Of a stretch of 64,000 bases of DNA, positions 16,961 to 24,740 are shown one piece after another. A model generated the notes under the pieces. That model was given only the letters and a program-made list of their open reading frames with translations, was not told the origin of the DNA and did no database searches. Location of the stretch: assembly GCA_026014615.1 (NCBI GenBank), contig JAOZHZ010000004.1:364442-428441 (forward strand). Reading direction: 5' to 3'. Source of the DNA: Candidatus Bathyarchaeota archaeon. GTDB taxonomy: Archaea > Thermoproteota > Bathyarchaeia > Bathyarchaeales > Bathycorpusculaceae. The position numbers and the translations under genes are program-made. The number at the start of each line of letters is the position of its first letter. Within the stretch, counting starts at the first letter, position 1.

Positions 16961-17185
16961 ATGGATTCTTTCTCTGAGCTTTCAGATGCTTACTGGGTTT
17001 TCGATACCATGCCAATCGCTTCAAGAAAAGATTTCCCTCTAGGCTTTATTGTTGGAAAACTGACAGTTTGCTCTTGGACTTATCTGGAAGATGCAACCGG
17101 TGAAGACCTAATCCAAGTCCAGAGGATTATAGGCAGATGGCTTCCCGAGATTCAGACCAAGATAACAGCAATGTTGAATATTTAA
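16961..17185 (+). CDS. Small hypothetical protein, probably with a frameshifted 5' end
   Basis: The 74-residue frame from ATG 16961 (DSFSELSDAYWVFDTMP...) has no recognised family. The coding-like frame continues upstream without stop to 16925 (RVIEQRIEDEM) but without a start. A good signal sits elsewhere: GGTGAT at 16904-16909 and ATGs at 16914 and 16918 in other frames, which stop after seven or eight codons. Removing one G from the GGG at 16932-16934 would join ATG 16918 to this frame as MIKQE-VIEQRIEDEM. So the gene may be broken or mis-sequenced at its 5' end. The surrounding DNA is AT-rich. Confidence 0.4.
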   Translation: MDSFSELSDAYWVFDTMPIASRKDFPLGFIVGKLTVCSWTYLEDATGEDLIQVQRIIGRWLPEIQTKITAMLNI

Positions 17186-17460
17186 AGAACAACTCTGAAC
17201 ATAAACTTTGGTTTGATAAATTAGATTGATAAATTAAATCAGCACAGCTGAACACTCATGAAATCCATTGTTCACGAAGAAAAAAAGTTTGATAAGATAG
17301 TGGTTAGTCTTGAAGAAAACGTTTAAAAAAATGAAAGTTAGCTTTAAAAAGCCTTTATGGTTAAAACACTATCTTTATAACGCCACATTTTACAATCAGA
17401 TAAAAATAAACCCGTAAGACTTTTACATTAACACAAAGAACATGACAACGTGATTTAACT

Positions 17461-18210
17461 GTGCGTTTACGAATAACCAAAGTTGATGAGTACCAATTTT
17501 TGACGTGTCTTAAAGTATCTCTATGGGGAAGCCGTAGTGCGCGTTTCAGAGATTGGCAAAAAGGCGACTACCTTGCGTTTATTGTTGATAAGGCGTTTGC
17601 TGGTTATGCTGAAGTTACAGGCGAACACTATCGGTCTGACGAGTGTATCTGGGATGACTGTCTTTTTCCATGGAGAATACCAATAAAATTCCGTCAAGTT
17701 TTAGCTAAAAATGACAGAATCCCCATCTTGGGCGGAGTCAGAGATATTCTAATATCTACTTGGGGAAGCCGATATGGATGGGGAATACTGAATCAACGGG
17801 TCCTTGTAAACTCAGCAGCGGAGAAAATTGTGAGCGCGCTTTCTGAGCGCCCGAATAGTCTAAACCAATATCAGTCCAATATGCAACAATTTCTTGAAGA
17901 GGCAAACCAACAACGAGGAAATGGTAAAATAAAAAAATCAACAGCCCATTCAAAAGAATTCTCTGAAATAGAGGTTGACGATAGTTTAGAAAAGTCAATA
18001 ACAGAAGACTCTACACATTCTAGAGCACAAAACGCTCTTATCAAACTGGGAAAAATAACAGGATGCTCGGTATGGGTTGCTTCAAATGACAGAAACCGCT
18101 CTTTTCATGGTAAAACATTAGGGTATCAGTGCCTGAATCAGTTGCCAAACATGGGGTTGAACGATGAAGCAGCACGACGCATCTCACTAATCGACGTTTA
18201 TATGGATTAA
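17461..18210 (+). CDS. EVE-domain nuclease, N-terminal part (frameshifted gene)
   Basis: Residues 1-125 resemble an EVE/PUA-like domain: SLWGSRSARFRDWQKGDYLA, then FAGYAEVTGEHY and a PIKFRQVL strand. EVE domains bind modified bases. A polar Gln/Ser/Glu linker (about 130-185) leads to a PDDEXK-like region, HSRAQNALIKLGKITGCSVW...NDRNRSFHG, reaching LIDVY at Asp245, where the frame stops four bases after TATATGG. The next frame (+1) continues directly as WIKQNAPVCAFEVETTTS, so a single extra base near 18200 breaks one gene of about 355 residues. The gene may be a modification-dependent restriction enzyme; it is AT-rich compared with its neighbours, suggesting transfer. GTG start. Confidence 0.72.
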   Translation: MRLRITKVDEYQFLTCLKVSLWGSRSARFRDWQKGDYLAFIVDKAFAGYAEVTGEHYRSDECIWDDCLFPWRIPIKFRQVLAKNDRIPILGGVRDILISTWGSRYGWGILNQRVLVNSAAEKIVSALSERPNSLNQYQSNMQQFLEEANQQRGNGKIKKSTAHSKEFSEIEVDDSLEKSITEDSTHSRAQNALIKLGKITGCSVWVASNDRNRSFHGKTLGYQCLNQLPNMGLNDEAARRISLIDVYMD

Positions 18211-18238
18211 GCAAAATGCACCCGTTTGTGCTTTCGAA

Positions 18239-18529
18239 GTGGAAACGACTACCTCTATTTATTCAGGAATTCTAAGAATGTCTGACCTCGTTTCCGTAGT
18301 ACCAGCCCTAAATGTTAAGCTCTACATCGTGGCTCCAAAAGAAAGACGGGGAAAAGTAGGTAGCGAACTAACACGTCCAACTTTTCTAAGAATTGGACTT
18401 AATGATTTCTGTAAATTCGTCACAATAGAAGAACTAAATAATTTACTATCAAAAGTTGAAGGCTTTGGAGGTCACATTCAACCGACAATATTAGATAAGA
18501 TTGCGGTTGGATTTGGAGAGGAAATTTAA
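18239..18529 (+). CDS. EVE-domain nuclease, C-terminal part
   Basis: The second piece of the frameshifted gene. The frame is open from about 18197 (FIWIKQNAPVCAFEVE); the GTG at 18239 is only the first start-like codon and sits within the FEVE active-site motif. It contains FEVETTTSIYSGILRMSDL, then LYIVAPKERRGKVGSEL and RPTFLRIGL, a pattern that in intact homologues follows IDVxW directly and forms the PDDEXK catalytic core (Asp from IDV in the upstream piece, Glu-Val-Glu here). If translated alone it would lack the catalytic aspartate. Unlikely to be an independent gene. Confidence 0.65.
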   Translation: METTTSIYSGILRMSDLVSVVPALNVKLYIVAPKERRGKVGSELTRPTFLRIGLNDFCKFVTIEELNNLLSKVEGFGGHIQPTILDKIAVGFGEEI

Positions 18530-18591
18530 GGACTATACGAGAGGAAACAAATCAAAAGAAATTATTTTTGTTTTTTAAGTAATTACTAAAT

Positions 18592-19470
18592 TTAGCGACT
18601 ATTTTTTCTATGCTGGACTTCTACGAGTATCTTCTTCATTTTCGCTGCATCAACATCCTGCACCGCTGTTTCACAAATCACCACTGGACGCATCTTGAAC
18701 TCCGATATGACTTCGGCGAGGTTCTCAAATTCTGGTCCATAACCGGGCTCGTCGAGGATGTGGTGGCGTCTTTCACCTGTTTTGTAGGTGTACTCGATTT
18801 TGCTGAAGTGACAATGCATCTCTCTAACAGCGTCGGTGCCCAGTTTTTCTTCGGCGGCAACCACGATTTTGCGGAAATCCTCCACCGAACGCAACCCGCC
18901 ACCTGTCCGCGCATGCAAATGCGCCCAATCAACAACCAGCTGTGTGCCCTCCACCTGTTGGCAAACAGACAGAACCTCGTCCAAGCTGCCAAACTGGCTG
19001 TGTCTACCCATGGTTTCGGGACCCAACTTCACCTTCTCAATACCCATCGACTTCAAAGCGTCAGAAACCTCAGTCACGGCTTCCACGCATTTTTTAAGTG
19101 ATTCTGATTTACCGTTTTTGCCATAAAACCCCGGGTGAAAAACCACCACGTAAGCGCCCATCCACTCTGCTGCTTGGGCACAAGCAATTAACCGCCGTTT
19201 GCTGGCTTCCACAACCTCCTTTTCACCCAGCAGATTGATGAAGTAGCTACCGTGCAGGCTTAGCAACACGTCGTTTTTTTTGGCTTCTGCGCCTAAGGCT
19301 TGGGCGTCAACCTGCTTTATCTGCGGAACTTGCCCCCACCGTACCGCCGCGTACTCAAATGCATCCAACTCCTCCACACGCAGCAGTTTAGGCACGTCAA
19401 CAAGTTTTGCGCCCTTTTGCCTGAACATTTGGGGAACACCTGCGGGTCCAAAGCGGGGATGATCTGCCAT
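18592..19470 (-). CDS. Endonuclease IV-like AP endonuclease (TIM barrel)
   Basis: A 292-residue xylose-isomerase-like TIM barrel of the AP endonuclease 2 family. Metal-ligand motifs appear in order: SLHGSYFINLLG (about 70-81), VFHPGFYG (about 109-116), LGPETMGR (about 147-154), DWAHLHARTGG (about 180-190), HCHFSKIEY (about 219-227) and ICETAVQD (about 268-275). Bacterial Nfo cleaves DNA 5' to abasic sites; archaeal relatives of this length do likewise. Some family members act on sugars, so a repair role is likely, not proven. Minus strand, between the EVE-nuclease and a divergent TackOD1 gene. Confidence 0.82.
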   Translation of the reverse strand: MADHPRFGPAGVPQMFRQKGAKLVDVPKLLRVEELDAFEYAAVRWGQVPQIKQVDAQALGAEAKKNDVLLSLHGSYFINLLGEKEVVEASKRRLIACAQAAEWMGAYVVVFHPGFYGKNGKSESLKKCVEAVTEVSDALKSMGIEKVKLGPETMGRHSQFGSLDEVLSVCQQVEGTQLVVDWAHLHARTGGGLRSVEDFRKIVVAAEEKLGTDAVREMHCHFSKIEYTYKTGERRHHILDEPGYGPEFENLAEVISEFKMRPVVICETAVQDVDAAKMKKILVEVQHRKNSR

Positions 19471-19695
19471 GTGTGTTCATCTTTAATGGTTTAATGCCTG
19501 AAGATACGTTTGCCCACTAATAAGCAGTTTTCCGCTATTTTTTGTCGTTTTCCAAGAGTAAGTTCTTATGTAAGTAGACGTCTATTTGACAACTTGTGTA
19601 AATGTTAAACAAACATAACACGCTTGTGTTGGCACAGTTAGAATTAAAAGCAACAAAATCGTGAATCTTACTGGAATGGAGCAAGGCAAAGAAAA

Positions 19696-20667
19696 ATGCA
19701 CTATACAAACACTGGGGCACCTCAACCATATGGAGAAGGTGAAAAGCAAGCGTTACTTAACGGGCTTTTGAACGGCAGCATCAAAACCCTTGAGCCCACT
19801 TACGACCCAAACACGGGTTACCATTACCCAGCAGCGGAAGCCCTCGTAGGGGACGCTGCCAAAGTGCAGTCCATTCTCAACAAGTTAACTGAAGAAGAAG
19901 TGTTAGAGGCAAAGCTTTTTGACAAAGTAATCTACTGCCCCAACTGTGGCTCAGCAAGCATAAGCTTCCGTTACTGCTGTCCCTTCTGCAAATCGTTTAA
20001 CATCAAAAAAAGCAGCCTCATAGAACACGTCAGATGCGGCTACATGGATTTAGAAGAAAACTTCCAAAAAGACAACAAATTAATCTGCCCCAAATGCCGT
20101 GAGGAACTTCAAAGAGAAGATGTAGATTACAGAAAAGCGGGGATGTGGTGTGCCTGCAATGACTGTGGCAAAAGCTTTGACATACCCGTTCCCGAACATT
20201 ACTGCACCCGCTGCCACACAACTAGCAATTTTGAGCAAGCTACCATAAAAGATGTCTTTACGTACACGCTGAGCAAAAAAGCGAAAGAAAAACTTTCTTC
20301 CAACATGTACCTTGTTGCTCCCCTGCAGGAACTTCTTTCTAGAGAGGGCTTCAAGGTTGAAACTCCTGCGTACTTGACTGGGAAGTCAGGTGCTAAGCAC
20401 AACTTTAACCTAGCCGCGCATAAAAAAAACCCAGATAAACTCGTGGTGGTCGATATGGCTATGTCGGATGCTGGCGAAGTTGCTGAGCAACCAGTGATTG
20501 CTTTGTTCGCGAAAACTTTTGACGTTTCACCCAGCCAAGCTTTCCTGTTGGCAGTTCCAAAACTCAGCGACAACGCCAAAAAACTCGCTGAACTCTACAA
20601 CATACAGGCTATCGAAGCCAGCAGCCAAGAACAAGCAACCGCCGCTCTTAAGCAGAAAATCAAATAG
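19696..20667 (+). CDS. TackOD1-type zinc protein with C-terminal nuclease-like domain
   Basis: A 323-residue protein. Residues about 70-180 hold a run of cysteine knuckles (CPNCGS, CPFCKS, a CGY after LIEHV, CPKC, CNDCG, CTRC), the pattern of the TackOD1 output domain described from TACK archaea. Residues about 200-323 form an alpha/beta domain (YLTGKSGAKHNFNL, then KLVVVDMAM, PVIALFAKTFDVSP) resembling the archaeal Holliday-resolvase-like/restriction fold with a VxD strand; I infer this without certainty. GGAG precedes the ATG. Converges with the pilus cluster, end to end with 7 bases between. Function unknown; regulatory or DNA-linked. Confidence 0.6.
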   Translation: MHYTNTGAPQPYGEGEKQALLNGLLNGSIKTLEPTYDPNTGYHYPAAEALVGDAAKVQSILNKLTEEEVLEAKLFDKVIYCPNCGSASISFRYCCPFCKSFNIKKSSLIEHVRCGYMDLEENFQKDNKLICPKCREELQREDVDYRKAGMWCACNDCGKSFDIPVPEHYCTRCHTTSNFEQATIKDVFTYTLSKKAKEKLSSNMYLVAPLQELLSREGFKVETPAYLTGKSGAKHNFNLAAHKKNPDKLVVVDMAMSDAGEVAEQPVIALFAKTFDVSPSQAFLLAVPKLSDNAKKLAELYNIQAIEASSQEQATAALKQKIK

Positions 20668-20674
20668 CTTTTCT

Positions 20675-22204
20675 CTACCAGTTGGTTGAAATAACCGCGA
20701 TATTTCCTCTTTCTGTAACCAATTTAACCATGTAACTTCCATCAGGCAAAGTTATGTCATCCCCGAAGAAATAAAAGGCGGATTCTCCCGAGTTCAAAAA
20801 CAAATCAACATCATAACGGATGTGAGCAGCAGAGTCTATAATCCACAACGCCACCACATGCACACTCTGCGAACCCGAATTTCTAAGGCTAAGGCTAGCT
20901 TCATCGACAACAGGTCTTACGCCTAAGAAATCCACGCTAAGGCTGATTTGGGTTGCACCCAAATTTGCGTCGGAGACCTGTAAGGTTACAGTGCCGTCGG
21001 GGGAAACGTAATCTTCCCAATCGTCAGTCAAGCTCAACGCATAGTTATTCCAAGTTCCCGTGGCTGCAGGATGCGTCCCTGAAGTGTCGTTGAAATCTAC
21101 ATTGCTGAAAGCAAGAGTGCCCCAGTTGTATGCCTTAACAAGCCAGGTCTCGGCTATGCTTGAAACATTGTACCTGAATAGAACTTCTAAACTTTGAATG
21201 CTGCTTAAGGGGCAGCTTTGCAGGTCAATGCTGAAGCTGTTTTCAAATGTGAGACGGTAGGCACTTGAATATGAAACGCCTGTAATTCGGGTTTGGGCAC
21301 TTTCAGGTAAGGTGCTGTCATCTATTCGGAGGTAAGCGTTGGTGGAGCCCGCGGCCGAGACATCCACAAAGTAGTCTACTTCAAGGCAGTCGGTTTGGTC
21401 AACTACCGTGTAGCCTGTAAAAGAGTAAGTTGCAGATAATGTGGCTGCAGAACTTGTCAGACTGCTTGAAGACGCTACATTCGTAGCCAAAGTCGATCTT
21501 GTGGAACCGTCAGATTTTATGACCTTTAAGTCGACGTCAATGTGTCCAGTTGCGGATTCCGTTGAGTAAGTGACTTCCACGGGAATCCAGTCAAGGCTAA
21601 CCGTGTCAGCTCCACCGCGCTTCTTATGGGTAACCTGCGTCTGCAGATTTTCACCATTCAGTTTTTCGGGGGTCCACTTTGTCCAGTCAGTTACTGTAAC
21701 CCAGTAGGTTGCTTCACTTGTTGTTGGATTAACAATTGTAGTTCTTAGCCAGTGGGCGCCGCCGTCATCAGAAACCCTCAGCTGCGAATAGTCGTTGCCG
21801 CTACAGTAAGCGTCTAAACGCACTCTAACCTGCGTGATTTGGGCACCAGCAGGGATAGCAAAGCCGTATCCGCTGAAGGTTTCGGCTTGGTCTTTTTTTG
21901 GGGAATCTGCTTGTCCACCGCCGTCGGCGTAGGCGTATGAGGGATTTTCCCATGAGCCTGAGCTCGCACTGGGACTCTTAGTTAACGTGGTGGTTGAGGA
22001 AGAACCTAAATCTTGCCACGCACGGTAATATAGTGTCCATGTGCTTGCAGGTAACGAAGCGACGCCTTGAAGGCTGTAAATGGATTTAGCTATAAGAGTC
22101 CGCCCAGGGGAGTTCATTGCAGTATCCAAAGTGTATCCTACCGAGTCGGCTTCGCGGCCTAAAAGGCTGTAATAATTAGTTGTTCCAACCGCCGTTTGTT
22201 CCAC
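20675..22204 (-). CDS. Large pilin-like surface protein, part after an in-frame TAA
   Basis: About 509 residues of Ser/Thr/Gly-rich, beta-rich sequence with no cysteine pairs, typical of an extracellular domain (Ig-like segments such as GYTVVDQTDCLEVDYFVDVS, and a hydrophobic C-terminal strand region ending ITLPDGSYMVKLVTERGNIA). It is in the same frame as the upstream 87-codon pilin N-terminus and separated from it by one TAA (22280-22282) plus about 25 sense codons that read on without gaps (LGTQTADSIFETF...). GTG 22204 is only a default start; without the upstream part there is no signal for export. Probably one gene of about 623 codons with a premature stop. Confidence 0.6.
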   Translation of the reverse strand: MEQTAVGTTNYYSLLGREADSVGYTLDTAMNSPGRTLIAKSIYSLQGVASLPASTWTLYYRAWQDLGSSSTTTLTKSPSASSGSWENPSYAYADGGGQADSPKKDQAETFSGYGFAIPAGAQITQVRVRLDAYCSGNDYSQLRVSDDGGAHWLRTTIVNPTTSEATYWVTVTDWTKWTPEKLNGENLQTQVTHKKRGGADTVSLDWIPVEVTYSTESATGHIDVDLKVIKSDGSTRSTLATNVASSSSLTSSAATLSATYSFTGYTVVDQTDCLEVDYFVDVSAAGSTNAYLRIDDSTLPESAQTRITGVSYSSAYRLTFENSFSIDLQSCPLSSIQSLEVLFRYNVSSIAETWLVKAYNWGTLAFSNVDFNDTSGTHPAATGTWNNYALSLTDDWEDYVSPDGTVTLQVSDANLGATQISLSVDFLGVRPVVDEASLSLRNSGSQSVHVVALWIIDSAAHIRYDVDLFLNSGESAFYFFGDDITLPDGSYMVKLVTERGNIAVISTNW

Positions 22205-22279
22205 GTGAAGAAAAAGCGTGCCTTCAGTTGCTTCAGTGAAGGTCTCAAAAATCGAATCAGCCGCTGTCTGCGTGCCAAG

Positions 22280-22543
22280 TTAGCTCCCAACATGGGTACC
22301 TGTGTTGACTGTGAATTCGTTTTGAGCAGTGCTCCACGCAGCGACGCCTGCTTGGGTTAAACTTGTTATGTTGAGGTCTTCTTGGATTCTGTTTAAGTCA
22401 ACTTGATTCATCTGAAAACTAGTGAGAAACACGTTGCTGACTACGATTATAAGTAAAATTAGGCTTAGCATAACTGTTATGACGGCGCTTACGCCTCTTT
22501 TTTCCCGCTTGAACCGCTTAAACTGCTTTGTAATACCCTGCAA
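22280..22543 (-). CDS. Pilin N-terminal domain, truncated by TAA
   Basis: An 87-codon frame with a class III (prepilin) signal: basic KRFKREKRG, likely cleavage before VSAV or SAVI, then the hydrophobic helix AVITVMLSLILLIIVVSNV typical of archaeal pilins and archaellins. It ends with TAA after GTHVGS. The same reading frame resumes without further stops into the 509-residue protein. The upstream gene (22518-22931) overlaps its start by about 26 bases. Membership of the type IV pilus cluster is clear; whether the product is this short peptide or a long protein with stop readthrough is open. Confidence 0.6.
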   Translation of the reverse strand: MQGITKQFKRFKREKRGVSAVITVMLSLILLIIVVSNVFLTSFQMNQVDLNRIQEDLNITSLTQAGVAAWSTAQNEFTVNTGTHVGS

Positions 22544-22931
22544 CGTGTGTCCCCCTGTTGGTTACCGCATCAATGTAGTAAACTTGTCCCGAACTCCAGA
22601 CATATGACAAACTCAGCAATCCTCCCTCGTTTGAGTCAAGAGAGAAAGCTGTAGAGACGCCTGTGTGATTTATGTAAACGTGGGAGATACTGATTTCAAC
22701 TGTGCCAACGTTGAAGAAGTAAAGATCTATCGTTTGAGTGCCACCGTTAAACCATACATCTTCCACAACCACGCGTTCGTTCATGTTGTCCCGCAAGTTA
22801 TTTGTTATAACATAAGTCGCCGTTGTAGCAACAGACATTGCAGCCACAGCAATAACTATGAGGAGTAGTTCGCTGACAATCGGCGTAATTGCGCGTTTAT
22901 CGCGAAGGAACTTTTTCAGGAAAGTCTTCAT
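22518..22931 (-). CDS. Archaeal pilin-like protein
   Basis: About 137 residues with a class III signal (FLRDKRAITPIVSELLLIVIA: basic pocket, cleavage likely after DKRAI-type site, then an 18-residue helix), followed by a soluble beta domain (VVVEDVWFNGGTQTIDLYFF, ISHVYINHTG) of the archaellin/pilin type. Start at ATG 22931, preceded by GGTGA; a GTG at 22946 would be in the same frame but inside the TadC stop. Secreted and assembled by the ATPase and TadB/C proteins encoded upstream; assembly and cleavage need a PibD-type peptidase not seen here. Confidence 0.8.
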   Translation of the reverse strand: MKTFLKKFLRDKRAITPIVSELLLIVIAVAAMSVATTATYVITNNLRDNMNERVVVEDVWFNGGTQTIDLYFFNVGTVEISISHVYINHTGVSTAFSLDSNEGGLLSLSYVWSSGQVYYIDAVTNRGTHVAGYYKAV

Positions 22932-22942
22932 CTTCACCAACC

Positions 22943-23758
22943 TCACATGAATAACTTTAACGCGGCATAGCCTAACAGCATCATAATTAAGCTATGTTTC
23001 AAACCTGCGCCTACCGAGCCTTCGCCCATTTTTCCCGCAGCCAACCCACCGAAGAAGCCCTGAACAAGAGTCAAGTGTAGGAAGGTACGCTGCATTTCCG
23101 CAGGTTCAGTTATGGATGAACCCATTAATGAACCGCCTTGGGCTGTGGCGAAAAAAGTGTTAAACAGTAAGACTATGGTAAACAAGAAGACAACGAGGGC
23201 TATGTAGATTATCAGGATGTAAGGTCGAGTTTGGGCTTTACGTTCCTTTTCCATCAGATTATTGGATTGTATAAATTTACCCATGGGGTCAAAGACTTTT
23301 TCGACGTTTCCCCCGGAGTGGCTGGCTTCGATTATTAATGGCAAAATCCGCTGCATCAGTTGGGTGCCGACACGTTTCCCAAAAGCCGCAAGCGCCTCTT
23401 CTAAGCTGTAGCCCCACGACATTTGCACTGTCATCTTCTTCAACTCAGGGGTAAGCGGACCAAAATCACGTTTCGCTGCTTCCTCCAACGCCTGAGGCAA
23501 AGTCATACCCACCTCTTGTGATTGTACTATACTGCGGAAAAGATTGGGTAAATTCTGGTCGATACCTTTTTGCCACCGGTAATTCACGTAGTTCACCGCT
23601 GCCAAAGGTGCAAGAACCACAACAAAGGCGGCAACAAAGTAGTCATCCAACGCAGAAGTGAAACCAACGGTAAAGTAACCGAACAAAAATATAGCTAACG
23701 CTGCTGAACCTGCAACGGCAGTGATTCTTTTCTGGGTTTTCTTTTCGATTTTAGGCAT
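22943..23758 (-). CDS. Type IV pilus membrane platform protein, TadC-like
   Basis: A 271-residue polytopic protein of the GspF/TadB-TadC family that anchors the pilus motor. N-terminal cytoplasmic lead, two transmembrane helices (about 20-55), a cytosolic helical domain with GMTLPQALEEA, MSWGYSLEEALAAFGKRVGT and GGNVEKVFDPMG, and C-terminal helices (ILIIYIALVVFLFTIVLLFN and a last GYAALKLFM tail). ATG 23758 follows the stop of the preceding gene by seven bases and gives the usual basic start (MPKIEKKTQKR). Confidence 0.85.
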   Translation of the reverse strand: MPKIEKKTQKRITAVAGSAALAIFLFGYFTVGFTSALDDYFVAAFVVVLAPLAAVNYVNYRWQKGIDQNLPNLFRSIVQSQEVGMTLPQALEEAAKRDFGPLTPELKKMTVQMSWGYSLEEALAAFGKRVGTQLMQRILPLIIEASHSGGNVEKVFDPMGKFIQSNNLMEKERKAQTRPYILIIYIALVVFLFTIVLLFNTFFATAQGGSLMGSSITEPAEMQRTFLHLTLVQGFFGGLAAGKMGEGSVGAGLKHSLIMMLLGYAALKLFM

Positions 23759-23765
23759 AGTTGCG

Positions 23766-24740
23766 CTACCATTTTGGAGAGTTAGAATCCACAATTATCA
23801 AGAAAACGACGGCTGCGACAGGAATCCCCAAGTACGTTATCAACTTAAGAAGCATATCGGAGCTAAAACCGCCCAAGCTGCCTCCGCTCATAACAGACAC
23901 AACCGAAAGCATAATAATGAAGAGAAGAGGCGCCGTCAAAAGCAACGCCACATAAACCTCCGCCAACATCGAAAGCGTATCCGAATATTTCTTCAGGGAA
24001 AGCTTTCTCAGCTGCACATGCGCCCTAAATTTCTCCCGCAAGTACGCCGCCAAGTTGCCGCCGCTATGCATCGTAGATATGATGCCTTCAAGGATTTCCT
24101 TGAACTTCTCTGACGAAGTCTGGCCGGCGGTTTTTTCCAAAGCAGAGATTATGTCCATGCCGAACAGGTTGATGCTCCGAACAATGTCTTTTGATTCTAA
24201 AGACGCCGCTAAAGGCTGCTTCAACGTTGCCAGTGAACTGAAGATTTTTTCAGGGGAAACTCCTGCGCTTGCGAGGATAGCCATGTAACCAGTGGTGAAG
24301 GGAAGCTCGTCGTCTACTTCGCGTTTGTGTTTGTCGGCAAGGTAGACTGGGAGAAAGTAGAACACAACAATCGAGGAGGCACCCGCCAGCAAACCACCAC
24401 CGACGCCGAACAGGAGTAACGGCAAAACAGCCATCCCGAAAAACACAGAAAGCACCAGCGGCAAAGCAACCCCAACCGAAACCGCAGCAATCAGCGTAGT
24501 GAAGACCGTTAAGCTTACGTAGGCTTGGAAACTGATTTTTAACCCAGCCTTCTGCAGGTGAGAGTCTAAGTCTTTAAAGATAGGCAAGGCGCGACCGACT
24601 TTTTCGCCCACCAGTCGGTAAGCTGTTCGGTTGAGTTTCTCTAACTCCGTCTCAGAACTTTCCGGCGCCTTCTGCTCTTTCGGTTTTTGCGTGTTGAAGA
24701 CGCGTTGCAGTTTGGTTTTCAGTTTTTCTGAGACTTTCAC
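23766..24740 (-). CDS. Type IV pilus membrane platform protein, TadB-like
   Basis: A 324-residue partner to the TadC-like protein. It has a basic N-terminus (SEKLKTKLQRVFNTQK), two helices (about 78-125, AYVSLTVFTTLIAAVSVGVALPL and neighbours), then a cytosolic domain with ELPFTTGYMAILASAGVSPEKIF, GMDIISALEKTA and HSGGNLAAYLREKF typical of GspF-like proteins, and two more helices near the C-terminus. It overlaps the end of the upstream ATPase gene by four bases (ATGA), so all three motor genes are coupled. Confidence 0.85.
   Translation of the reverse strand: MKVSEKLKTKLQRVFNTQKPKEQKAPESSETELEKLNRTAYRLVGEKVGRALPIFKDLDSHLQKAGLKISFQAYVSLTVFTTLIAAVSVGVALPLVLSVFFGMAVLPLLLFGVGGGLLAGASSIVVFYFLPVYLADKHKREVDDELPFTTGYMAILASAGVSPEKIFSSLATLKQPLAASLESKDIVRSINLFGMDIISALEKTAGQTSSEKFKEILEGIISTMHSGGNLAAYLREKFRAHVQLRKLSLKKYSDTLSMLAEVYVALLLTAPLLFIIMLSVVSVMSGGSLGGFSSDMLLKLITYLGIPVAAVVFLIIVDSNSPKW

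Noticed and set aside
17258..17326. A 22-residue frame (MKSIVHEEKKFDKIVV...) in the spacer after the small AT-rich gene
   Set aside because: Tempting as an antitoxin remnant, but too short, with no ribosome-binding site and no partner.
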